From NCBI GenBank assembly GCA_021495925.1, contig JAKEKT010000058.1, positions 1 to 64,000 on the forward strand: a DNA stretch of 64,000 nt, read 5' to 3'. The translations under genes and the position numbers were made by a program. Origin of the DNA: Diplodia intermedia (Eukaryota; Ascomycota; Dothideomycetes; Botryosphaeriales; Botryosphaeriaceae). The notes beneath the pieces were generated by a model. That model worked only from the letters and a program-made list of their open reading frames with translations, ran no database searches and was not told where the DNA came from. How positions within the stretch are numbered: the first letter of the stretch is position 1; each line of letters starts with the position of its first letter. Of the stretch, positions 54,080 through 64,000 are shown in pieces.

Positions 54080-55237
54080 ATGCATCCGCGCTGCGCCACG
54101 CCAGCGCTTGCCGCGCGCGCTCTCCTGGGCCTTCCGCCCCGTCTCAGCACCCACGTCTACCGCAATGCCCGGCCGCGCCCTCCTAACCCGTCGCAAGTCC
54201 GCTACGCATCCGACCAATTGGCCACGGTTGCAGAGCAGTTTCCAGTCGAGCATACGATTGCAACAACCCTCGGAGAGGGCTCTTTAAACCTATCTTGGGG
54301 CTTGCTCGACATACTGCACAACGCCGGTCTGCCCTGGGCTCTCGCCCTTCCCGCCAGCGCTTTTGTCGTTCGCGCTTTCATCATCGTGCCATTGCTCCAA
54401 CTTCCCGCCCGGAAAGCTGCACAGACTAATGCCTCCCTCATGCCAATCGCCCACGCGTTCGCGGTCGTAAAAAAACACTCCGCCCACATCATGAACTATC
54501 ACAAGGGCCCTCGAGCAGCACAAAACGCCAGCATGAGAGCCGTGAGCATTTACAACTATAAGCTAAGGAAGCGCTGGAGAGCGCAGCGATGGAGACAAAT
54601 GCTGCCATTTCTGGGCCTCCCTGTCTTCATAAGTATGGCCGAATCCATAAGAAGGATGGTAGGCGCCAGGAGCGGCTTGTGGGGTTTGGCATTTGGCCCG
54701 GGGTCTTATGAAGCCCCCAAGGCCTCCGACGTCCTCGAGGAGGCCCCCGTGCCGGACGGCGTCATTAACGCATTGGACCGCGTTGCCGAGTGGAAGGGCA
54801 CCGCCTCTCTCCCAAGCTCGGTGCCGGACACCGCCATCCTGAGCGATTGGCTGCAGCCATCGCTCGCCACAGAAGGAATGCTCTGGTTCCCCAATCTCAT
54901 GGCCCCGGACCCCCTCATGATCCTCCCTTTCACCGTCTCTGGCCTCACCATAGCCTCTCTTTACGCCGGCTCCAGGGCTCCGGACAAGACGAGGGAGAAG
55001 CCCGCCCACACTATCCTCAAGCGCGTCATGATGACCTTTGCATTGGCCATCGGCCCTCTGACGCTGAACATGCCCGCCGGTATTCTGCTGTACTGGAGTG
55101 CAAGTACCGCGTGCGCCTATTTGACCCACGTCTTGCTGGACGTGTACCGCCCAATTCGCATGCCGCCAAAGCCATGCAAGCGCACCATCCCGTACCAAAA
55201 GAAGGCAGCAGAAGCAGGACAGATGGCCAGGCGTTGA
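54080..55237 (+). CDS. COX18: Cox18/Oxa2 mitochondrial membrane insertase
   Basis: One exon of 385 residues. A mitochondrial presequence (Arg-rich, no acidic residue in the first 60) precedes five membrane segments of the YidC/Oxa1/Alb3 fold: the first near 83-105 (LPWALALPASAFVVRAFIIV), then the characteristic amphipathic region after it (KLRKRWRAQRWRQMLPFLG), later LMILPFTVSGLTIASLYAG and MTFALAIGPLTLNMPAGILLYWSAS near the end. The loop lacks the coiled-coil tail of Oxa1, so it is Cox18/Oxa2. In yeast Cox18 moves the C-tail of Cox2 across the inner membrane, a step in complex IV assembly. cox8 at 17517 is the other complex IV gene in the window. Upstream it shares a promoter region with ALG11. 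Confidence 0.88.
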   Translation: MHPRCATPALAARALLGLPPRLSTHVYRNARPRPPNPSQVRYASDQLATVAEQFPVEHTIATTLGEGSLNLSWGLLDILHNAGLPWALALPASAFVVRAFIIVPLLQLPARKAAQTNASLMPIAHAFAVVKKHSAHIMNYHKGPRAAQNASMRAVSIYNYKLRKRWRAQRWRQMLPFLGLPVFISMAESIRRMVGARSGLWGLAFGPGSYEAPKASDVLEEAPVPDGVINALDRVAEWKGTASLPSSVPDTAILSDWLQPSLATEGMLWFPNLMAPDPLMILPFTVSGLTIASLYAGSRAPDKTREKPAHTILKRVMMTFALAIGPLTLNMPAGILLYWSASTACAYLTHVLLDVYRPIRMPPKPCKRTIPYQKKAAEAGQMARR

Positions 55238-58000
55238 AGAACCCTCCATGGGTCGAGATCCAGAGCACGCGGCGTCCGTGTTTTCTCTTTATGCGATTCG
55301 CCGAGCTTCGAGAACCTGCAGACCGCTCCCGCATCGGGACCGGTGGCTCGAATTGGTCGCGCCCAAGGTGTGTTGAACAGTCGCGGAAGCAGCTAAAGGA
55401 TCCCTGCAAAAGCGGCCACTGTGATATCTCGAGGGCTGTGTGCGGAGGAAATTTCCAAATCGACGGTCAGGTGGGCTTGGGCGAATCTGCTTGCAAGTGA
55501 GCTTTTCCTATGATATATTTCCTGGTCATTTTGTAGGTCAAAACTATGAAATAGGGCGTCGAAAGAATCATCAGGCAAAAATGAGGTCAAGTGCAATACG
55601 CACCGCTGGCCTGAGACGCTTCGTCTCTCAAAGCCGAATGTAAATAGAGGTATGCTATATTCAAATTCAGATGCTTTGACCGTAAGAAGATGCTGCAGGG
55701 TCGAAATCTTGTGAACACGAGCATCTACAAGATGGATGAGCAGGTGAAATGAGCGGTCGAGTGAAATGTGAAGCCGTAGAAAGAGCAAAGTTCTTGTCAT
55801 GAAGTCCAATTGTGGTGCGTACTTGGCCGATTCCCTGAGATTCACCAGTAGCATCAAGCAGCTGCTAGGCACAAAGATCAGATCAGCGCCCTCTCCACCA
55901 GACTTGAGGTCCAATGCTCTCAAGTGACAGCTTGCAAGAGAGTTGAAGAATGTTGGAATGCAGTGGCCCAAGAACCATATCGTCCAGCCGTATCTAGATA
56001 CAGCCAAGGTGAGTGAACAAGATTAGCTCTGATACAGATATCCCAATGAAAGAAGCGTACATCTATCTGAATGTTGGTTAACGGTTGAGTGATGCATTAC
56101 CGGTGATACCGTCTTGAGCGAGGAGAATAAAGCAATTCAGGAACAACAGTCTTCTGACATGGACACTGAGGGAAAGGTGCTCATAGTAAAACCGAGTATC
56201 CTCAAGCTACCCACGGCATGGTTCATTAAGCAGCACTTGCACTACAGGGGAAAGGTATACGGTATACGGTATACGGTATTCGGAAAACTTCCCATTGCAC
56301 CTCACTCCGGTCACCAATTGAGACACGTCGGTCAATACAAATCGATTAGCGGGAAGTTCTCATTCACTAAAGTCTCATGCTGGAGTTCGTGTCACTACCG
56401 CGTCATCGACGACAACATTTCATATGACAAAGAGGTCCATCATTTCCTGCGATATAGGCCATTTCGAAGCAATCTCAGTAGTTCTGAATCGTCACTTGAC
56501 AGTAGACGTCTTGAATTGAGCGAACGGGAGTTATCGCCTACTCGGATGTTGCACGTTGGGCTCCAGCTTTCCTACCACAGCACCGACTGGCATGTGTGGA
56601 TGTGTAGCAGCTAGGTAAATGACGAAGCATGCAGCCGTCTCTTCAGCGGTTCAGTGCGGTGCGTAGCTTCCAAGCCACAGTCACGATTGTGGGGCATTTT
56701 TCGAGGGCTCATTTGTTTCAGTTCGGAGGCAGAAGGACAGAACTGTCTCAGCCAGAGGTGAGGCGTAGACAAACAGAGTGTAGGCAGATATGTCACCTTG
56801 GAGATATTTCCGGACTTGACCATTTATCTCGCTTGTCTGGTTGAGACGGCAGATCACGAGCGTTCCTGAACGGCATACGTCACTCTGAGCACGGCCGAGA
56901 GGCATCAGCCGGGAGGATGGATGAGCTTGAGGAGCGATCCATGCTCCGATTCTACTCGAACTTTCGAGCATGATCTTCGAGACACGCACGTGGTAATCAT
57001 CATCACCCGCAAGCCCCGGGAATTGCCCCAACGTTCCTCAGAGGCAATGATGGACGGCAACGGCACTCGTGCAGAGTATCTCAGAGCGGCGTCTCGATTG
57101 GAGTTGCCTCATTCCTCGGAAATAGAGTTTGGAATGAAATCTTCGCTGGTCTGAGCTCTCTTTTGCTGCAGGGACAACGAGTATTAGTAAGATGATGGGA
57201 AAGGGTAGTTGCAGGGATTTGCTGGAGCAGGGTTTCGCTTGGCAGTGTTTCAGAATGTTGAGTTGTTGAGGCATTGTAATTACCAGTGAAGAGTTGAGAG
57301 AATTGTGGTTCGATACTTGCAGCGTCAAAGCCTTTTAAACATCACGGCTTGAGCGAGGACTGCCTAGTCTGACGCTAGCGTGAGACTGGTTTGCATTAAT
57401 ACGATACCCGTGATATAAACAGGAAAAGAAAGCATACTAAGCAGGGCATTTGATTCCATGGGTGAATACTGGAAGGCAAATGCGAGAGATATGCGGCTCG
57501 GAATGGGTCTAGGCAACTGTCCAAAATCTGGACCGTCACAAAGGCAACCTCCGGTTCTCATTTTGTCTGGAATACAGAGTTCACGTCTTCCATGGCACAG
57601 TGCAGGTACGCCGTAGCCGCTTGTGCCGGGGTAATTGTGTATTTGTCAGAGCTTAGCTGCATGACAGCGATGGGTAAACCTCTTGCTCATCCCTACCACT
57701 AACGGGTATAGTCACAAGTCGTGCATGATGCGGGAGGGTGGTGCCACAGGGCCGCTTGCTGCACATTATCATCATCTGCCGAACACTGTACGTACTTGAC
57801 ATCATCCCTTTGAGTCACTTCTCGCAAAAGCAAATTCCCGCCACCATAGCAGTGTAGTATGCCGAAACGAGCAGCATGGATGAAGGTCATCATCGGCAGC
57901 AACTGGTGTTGGATATTTAGCAGAGAAGATGTCACCTCAACGCAACTACAGCGGGAAGCGCTGCTTGACAAGTCAACCCAGCGGAGTCACACAGCCCACT
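55238..58000. other. Gene-poor region, AT-richer
   Basis: I see no recognisable gene. A minus-strand stretch open from 56007 to 55393 (204 codons) has no family and no ATG in its first part. A short tandem repeat lies at 56254-56281. Both are described as observations rather than genes. Confidence 0.5.
56254..56281 (+). repeat. Four-copy GGTATAC tandem repeat
   Basis: Three exact copies of GGTATAC are followed by GGTATTC. It overlaps no gene. Confidence 0.8.
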
Positions 58001-59698
58001 GATCTAGGTAGACAGCATCCACAGGTGGCATAATTACTGTCTAAACACTAAGACCACGTCCCGGCGGCTAACATGGACCAAACACAAAATCCCATCACAG
58101 AACAGATCTCGATCCGGCGAAGCCACGGCAAATGGCGACGGCGGAAACGAAGGATCTCGTGCGGAGACGGGCAGCGTTGACTGGGGCAGGTCGGGCTTTG
58201 CCAATGCTTTCCCGGGAGCGGGCATCCCTCCGTTGACCCCGCAGCCACTACCCATTTCCAAAAATCCATCCGCCTTCTTCCCCCCAATCGCTCGCTCATC
58301 GGGCCTTTTATTTGGCAGCAGAGTTCGACCCACCGCTGGCCTCTTTCCTCACACGAATGTCTCACCCGCGGTCGAGCCGGAATTGCCGATTCGGTGCTGG
58401 CGTGGGAAGGGGGTTCCCTCTCGCCAGCCAATGCCGCTGCGTGGCTCCCGGGCATCGCCCATCTTTCTCGACACCGTGAATCCGCGATCGCCCTTTTTGC
58501 CTTTTGGCCATCTAGAACACGCCGTCGGGGGATTTGCCTTTTCGTTTCGCGGCCTTTATGCTTCGCCGCCCTCTGCTTCCAATTCGTTGATGTACGAGAA
58601 ATTGGCCGTGGCAGCGGGGACGTCCAGCATGCCGGGCACATGTCGTTCCCTCATGCAACATGCAGCGTGTGCAGATTGTTTTGAAGAGGGGCGGGGGCCC
58701 GTGGCCAAACTAGAGCGGCCGCTAAACATCAGCCCCGGCCATGGAGCCGAGCGAGGGATGATGGGCACGATGGAAGACCCTTTTGAAAGTACGGGAATTC
58801 CGAGGCGTGCAAGAGGATTAAGATGTGGCTTGGGAAATTTGCTGACTGAAGATGATTCGTCTCTTGCCATGATCCAGGGCGCTCAGACGGCGGGTGTGGG
58901 AATTTAGTGACAAATTAACGTAGCGCAATCAATTTTTGGCCCCCACTTTCGATGCTAGGTACCACTCCAACATCGACGGCTCGTTCCGCCGTGGCAGCCA
59001 GAAACGAGCACCGCCCGTGGAGCAGCCTCCGGTGGCTCTTCGATCAAATACTTTGCTAGAGCCGGGCCTACCCGCACGGGAGCGCGGTGGAGATGCTTGC
59101 AAACGATAGATTACGGGATCCGCCATGGGACCTTTCGGCGACCTTCGCGGTCGCCTTTCCCATGTGAGCCACATTTGGCATTGGAAGCGACGGCTGAGAG
59201 TACGGGGAGCCACAAGCATAGACGCAGCCCGTGCGCAATATGGCGATAAGCTCGCCGACCACGCTCGTCTCGTCGAGCCTTTGGAGATGTACCGGCATTG
59301 CCCATGCCTTGGTTCAACGAGGATCGAGCCTGCCGCGAATGTAGAGGAGGACTGGTACAACAGCCTCTGGAACGTCGCTTGGCTTTTCATAGGAAGCTTT
59401 AATGTATGGAAACCTCAAACCCTTGCGTTGCGCAGTGTCATGTCAGGTGTTCTGTAGCCTTGTGGAGGAACCGCGGATACGCCATCACTTCAATCTTCCG
59501 CCGCAAAGACACAGCTACTCTATCTCAAAGCCTACGGACGAGCTACTCTAGGGACAAAGCTTGGCAGTTGCTTATCTCACAAGCTCGTCCGGCCTCAACT
59601 TCAGCAGCTGTCTGCTCGAGCGGTCGGCTTATCGGACCGTCTACACATGTCGGATGTGCGGAAGCGACCGGCATCCGACGGCAGGGAAACGGGAAACC

Positions 59699-59717
59699 CG
59701 GCATCCCGAGGATGCCG
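59699..59717. repeat. Short inverted repeat
   Basis: CGGCATCC, a 3-base spacer (CGA) and GGATGCCG form a perfect 8-bp hairpin. The same CGGCATCC occurs again at 59669-59676. Confidence 0.6.
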
Positions 59718-61754
59718 AACCTTTTTATCAGAAGGCGAGCACTGGCTCGCCGGGCTCGCGGACGGCTGGTTCGAGCCGGTGTCTTGTCCTAGTCTCTCGC
59801 GTGACCGGCATGGCCAAGCATCATCAGTGACCGGCACCGCCCTTGATAAGACCGGGACCCCATCCTAACGGCCTTGAATAATGTGCATGAAGTTCCTTTC
59901 CGGCTGTTCCTGGGCGCCCGTCGGCCAAGGAGTTGCCAGCATGCCGAGTCATAAGTCCGCGGACGATCTCGTCTTGAATGCATCGTGTATGAGCGGGCCC
60001 GGCGCAGTCTTCGTTGGCGCAATCACCGGTCCCATGTTGCTTCAGCGGCCGCGCCCCCCTTTTCACTGACAAGAATGCATTCTAAAGGAGTTGTCGCGAT
60101 TTCATCTTAACGGAGGTTAGCCGTGGTTTAGATCCGGGGGCCCACTGTCCATTATACAGTCGACGGCGGAGCTTTGACGGTACGACGGGAAGCCGAACGG
60201 TTCCGCGATACGGAAGATCGTACAAGAGAGAGGGTCCGATTAGAGATCTTCTGGATGGAACTGTGGCTTGGGTGTCGTGGGCAATTTGGAGATACGTAGC
60301 GAGGCAATCGCGTCTCACGGGAAGCGGTCACGGTAAAGCCGTTGCGCATCAGGGGCACCGGAGAAGCTGCCCCTTTCCAATATGTAGGCGCAAGCTTTAG
60401 AAATACAAGGCAAGAGCATCGACTGAGTATGACGAAATGAATACAAGCGGTGGAGACCCAACGACTGAGCGACGCCTCACCTCCCTAACCGGTTTCCTGC
60501 GATCGAGACGTAGGGCGGCATGTTCCTCGGATCGTGACGTCTGGATGATATTTAGGAGGGCAGCATGCATGGCCACGGCGCTGGCACATGGCTGTGGTTA
60601 TCAGGCCTGCTGCGAGATTTAGGTGAGGGTCGCAACGAGTAGGGTCTACAGTGAGGTCCGGGAGAGTTGGCCCTTCACGCCCCTTTCCTCTCCGATACCC
60701 TCTGACTCCGGCCATCTTGCCCGTCGTCAGCTCATCTGATGCTGCACGTTGTTGGCCGGCGAATGGCCCCACAGAGCGTTCTATGCGCTGCCGACTGGAT
60801 GATTCGCGGACCAAAGGGGTATGCGACATCTGCCATTACCGTGTCCTACATTCGGACTTCAGCGACGGACACCGTTCGGCCTGACGGTTCGGTCAGCAAT
60901 TAGTGTGCTGGCTTATCGAGATACTCGCCAGGCAGGGAGGTGGACGTCCCCAGATGGGGTCCACGCTAGGGTTTAAAAGTAGCAATGCTATAGTGGGTTC
61001 GTGTTCGCCCGGATTCGCGAAAGGAGAAGATCCATTATACAGGTGACCTAATCTGTCCAGGACGGACTAGATGCTACTGTTCTGGCAAAATCGGTCCTAC
61101 GTGCTCGACTCCAAAGGCAAGTTCCTCTCGGCCTAGTTCCTGCTCCTTCGCACAACACCACCAGCACAAGGCGCGGAGGCTTTTCGGGAGGAAGACCGAT
61201 CCGTGCAGCGAAGCCCAGCAGTCTGGGGACCAGAGGCCGCATCAGCCACGCTAAGCACCTCACGAGGCTGGGGGGCCTCAGTGGTCCAGTCAGAGAAAGC
61301 TGAGACAGACGTCTTTTCGGCAGTGCCAGCGCAGGGCTGACCGCCACGCAATTTGCGCAACAAGCGCGCCTGCCATGTGGTCCAGCAACGGCAGGGCCCC
61401 TGATCGGAGGAGGGCCAGCTTCCGGTCAGAGAGAGGCCCGAAATGGAATGACTCTAGTTCGGGGACGATCTTCCCGCTTGCGACTCAGGTCGCGCTACCC
61501 TCAGCTTCCCTCCCGCAGCCACAAGCTTTGAGGATCCTCAGTAATGGCTCCCGTAGGCGCCGCCTCTGCTCCACACGTGTTTGCACCCCCGCTCGAATAA
61601 TGGGCTTCTAGAAAAACCCACGCTTCCATGAGGTCTGTGGCCGAGGCAGCGGTGCGAAGTGATCAGTGAAGTGCTGTTTCAGCGTTTCTCAGCCTAATCG
61701 CGCCTAACAGATCTCCTGCGCGCGCCGAACGCTCATCTCGATGGGCAAACAACT

Positions 61755-62738
61755 ATGAGCTCGCCGGGTTTGCAGCCAGCCCCGATCGCAAGAAAAAAGG
61801 CGCGCCGCTTCTTTGGTTATTTCTCCCCCCTTTCCGGATGCCTTTGGCTCTCTCGGCACAGCAACCCCGCCCACCAAGAAACCAGCCCGAGCAGTAGCGG
61901 CCCAGGACAATGTTCTGCAAGACACTGCGTCGATGGAGAGAAGTTGAGCAATCGAAGATTAAAAAGAAGAAATCCAGTGGCTGCGCGAGGGCCGGCAAGA
62001 CAGGGGATACCTAGCTCGGGAGTAGACGGGTCGTACGACTTCCCGTCCGCCACCCAGCGGCGCTCGAATCAGAGCATACCACGAGACGTGCTGCTGAGGA
62101 AGACCGTTTTACCCACGGCTCCAGCGCGTCAGCAGGATGGAACGTGGAGCAAGGCCGAGACGTGCCGTTGGAGTAAAGCTGAGGCATTATCCAGGGAGCG
62201 GGCGCGGGCAGGAAGAGGGCCGCCATCGGCTGCGATCCGAGCGGGTTTGACCACGAACGGTGGCTCAAGAGGGGCTGCGGGCTTGGTCAGCACCCCCTAC
62301 GAGCAGCCGTCCAGTAGCCGGCCGGCCTGGGACTGCAGAGTGACGGAGCAGGCCCAGTCACAAAGGGGTCGACGACACCATCACACACGAAGCCCCGGCT
62401 CAGGGAGGCGACCCAGAGGCTGCGGTGCTGGCATCCGGCTCGTCCATCACACCGATGCGATGAAATATGCGGCAGGGGTGATTCGAAGCGACGGCCAATC
62501 AGAGCAGGCTGCGCGCTCGAGTCCATCGCACCTCCTCCACGCCGACGGGGCTGGCGACAATCGAGATGGCGGGCGCGGCCTTGCCGGGTGTGGGGCGCTG
62601 TGGTCAGTATTAACCCGATCACACGCAGATCTGGTGGGCAGATCCATTCTGGCGAACGCCCACGAGGATTGCAGGTGCAGATGCGGCGCAGAAAGCTTCT
62701 GGAAGACTGCGGGAAGGGGATTGCGACGGGAAGGCTAA
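61755..62738 (+). CDS. Orphan open frame of 327 codons, doubtful
   Basis: It starts with ATG and runs to a stop, coding a Ser/Arg/Gly/Ala-rich, hydrophilic product with no domain, signal peptide or membrane segment. In GC-rich DNA frames this long are uncommon but can arise by chance. There is no upstream context that helps. It could be an exon of an unrecognised gene or noise. Confidence 0.15.
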   Translation: MSSPGLQPAPIARKKARRFFGYFSPLSGCLWLSRHSNPAHQETSPSSSGPGQCSARHCVDGEKLSNRRLKRRNPVAARGPARQGIPSSGVDGSYDFPSATQRRSNQSIPRDVLLRKTVLPTAPARQQDGTWSKAETCRWSKAEALSRERARAGRGPPSAAIRAGLTTNGGSRGAAGLVSTPYEQPSSSRPAWDCRVTEQAQSQRGRRHHHTRSPGSGRRPRGCGAGIRLVHHTDAMKYAAGVIRSDGQSEQAARSSPSHLLHADGAGDNRDGGRGLAGCGALWSVLTRSHADLVGRSILANAHEDCRCRCGAESFWKTAGRGLRREG

Positions 62739-64000
62739 GCTAATGCCACGTGTTAGTGGAGAACGAGGAGAGCGGGTACGGACGAAGCTGCAGCGGCCAT
62801 CAGCTCTGCCCGGGGCACGCCGTTTCCGGGCGCTGAGCGATCTTGCGGTGGGCTGCTGAGGGCGGCGCGGGGTTGAAGCTTGCACGCTGCCCCGGTGCTG
62901 GCGCTGGTGTTGTGCTGCTGTACTATGTTCCGCCGCACGTCGTGCTGGCTTGGAGCCGCCGGCCCAGCTGCAATAATAGCGAGCGCCGTCCGTCGCAGCC
63001 GCCGCTCCACCACCGCGGCCGCATGCAGCGCGGCAGCACGGCAGCACCGGACCAGAACGTCGTTGCCCGCCCCCTGGCTCCCAGTCCCCCACCCGTCACG
63101 TGCGCCGGCGGACCCGTCTCCTACCGCACGTTTGCTCCGACGCTGTCAACCACGAGGTGGCTGACGGCGATCCCGCACAAGCCCGCTGCCCTCGTCCACG
63201 CGCTCGCCAGGGCTTGCGTGATCCCCATCCACCCGGCGGGCGCTTCGCAGCGACTGCGGCGGCCCTGCGGTGGTTCGCCGGCCGCCCTTACGTGCTTTGG
63301 GCCGAGCGGCGACGCTGGAATGCGCTACATCATGCCGCCGCAAAATTCGACTCGCCCCTGGCTTGCCTTGCTGGAGCTAGCCGCAGTCGATCAAGGTGCC
63401 CCAAGTGCCCCATATTTCAAATCGCCTGCCAATCGCGAACCCCGACGCGGCCAGTGCAGCCACGCTGGCTGCTGAGGCTCGCCGTTGAAGCTGTGATGCC
63501 CCGTTGACTGTTGCGGCTACCTCTTCAGGAAGCAATGCGAGAGCTGCTGAGTCGCGTCGGCTTCTTCCACCCGTGCCCGGGCCTTCGCATGACGGCATGA
63601 CGGCACTGCTGGAGAGATGCGGCGGGGCCGGGTCAGCCCATGCCCGCCGCCAGCACGTGGGCTGATGAGGCCTGAGGCGCCGGCTCTTCACGAACACGGT
63701 GAGCGGAAATAATAAGCGGATGCAGGTGCAGAATCGCCGTATCGGGCGACGCGCTAGCGTGCGGGCCCCGCCGCATTCGAACACCTGCTATACAATGATA
63801 TAGCGACAGCCGTCGCCATAGTCGTCTGTCGGAGGGGGCGCCGGTGTGCTGGCTAGGCGCTGGGGCTCGGGCGGGCAAATTTGGGCGCGCGCGCGGCTGC
63901 TTGCTCGGCTGGCCATGCGAGAACAGGAACTGTTCACCACCGTGCCACGTGGAAATCGGTGCCGGCCCTACTCGGCTTCGGTCTCATGACTCGCCGCGCC

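Larger units (their letters stand above)
58001..64000. other. Gene-poor GC-rich right end
   Basis: Six kb without a recognisable gene. Long frames occur on both strands, the longest a 327-codon plus-strand frame at 61755-62738. A perfect 8-bp inverted repeat lies at 59699-59717. The sequence shows no LTR, transposase or rRNA. It may be the upstream region of a gene beyond the window edge. Confidence 0.5.

Noticed and set aside
58233..58907. 224-codon plus-strand frame
   Set aside because: Overlaps an equally long frame on the other strand; neither shows a domain or signal, typical of chance frames.

Overview
The window comes from the nuclear genome of a filamentous ascomycete (Pezizomycotina). 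The protein-coding genes are cut by short introns of about 45-125 nt with GT...AG ends and CTRAC-like branch points, intergenic spacers run from hundreds of bases to several kb, and the proteins are fungal: Elongator Elp1, Mtr4, Sts1/Cut8, Alg11, Cox18, Cox8, a Dfg5/Dcw1-type GH76 enzyme, a Sok1/TCP11 protein, a PQ-loop transporter and several fungus-only families. A plant- or surface-associated Dothideomycete-like lineage is my guess, and only an inference. No rRNA, convincing tRNA, CRISPR array or intact transposon was seen.

Layout. 0.5-4 kb: a secreted RNase T1-like protein (-), a DUF3632-like protein (+) and a small cysteine-rich secreted protein (+). 4.6-12 kb: a PGAP4-like GPI-glycan glycosyltransferase (+), a MYND-finger protein (-) and a large unrecognised membrane protein (+). 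12-17.5 kb: a GPI-anchored GH76 cell-wall enzyme (-), a low-complexity orphan (+) and a broken NACHT-ATPase relic (-). 17.5-22.6 kb: cox8 in five coding exons, one of them only 9 nt, followed by ELP1 in seven exons. 26-34.7 kb: a branched-chain aminotransferase (-), a vacuolar PQ-loop transporter (-) and two Ser/Thr-rich cell-surface proteins (+). 35-45 kb: MTR4, STS1, a DUF7918-like protein and an SCP2-type thiolase, all (+). 46-55 kb: a TCP11/Sok1 protein (-), then ALG11 (-) and COX18 (+) as a divergent pair. From 55.2 kb to the end no gene is recognisable; only orphan open stretches and small repeats are seen.

Functional threads. Cell surface and glycosylation: ALG11 (N-glycan precursor), PGAP4-like (GPI side chain), GH76 (GPI protein to wall glucan), and two Ser/Thr-rich surface proteins. 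Respiratory complex IV: Cox8 (subunit) and Cox18 (Cox2 tail insertion). RNA: Mtr4 (nuclear exosome/TRAMP) and Elp1 (wobble-uridine modification). Nothing groups these genes into a biosynthetic cluster.

The items most worth a second look are: the T1-like RNase that lacks the family's first catalytic histidine, a candidate RNase-fold effector; the cox8 gene, easily missed because its exons are tiny; introns whose 3' splice site directly abuts the start codon in two genes; the frameshifted NACHT relic; and the long gene-empty right end.
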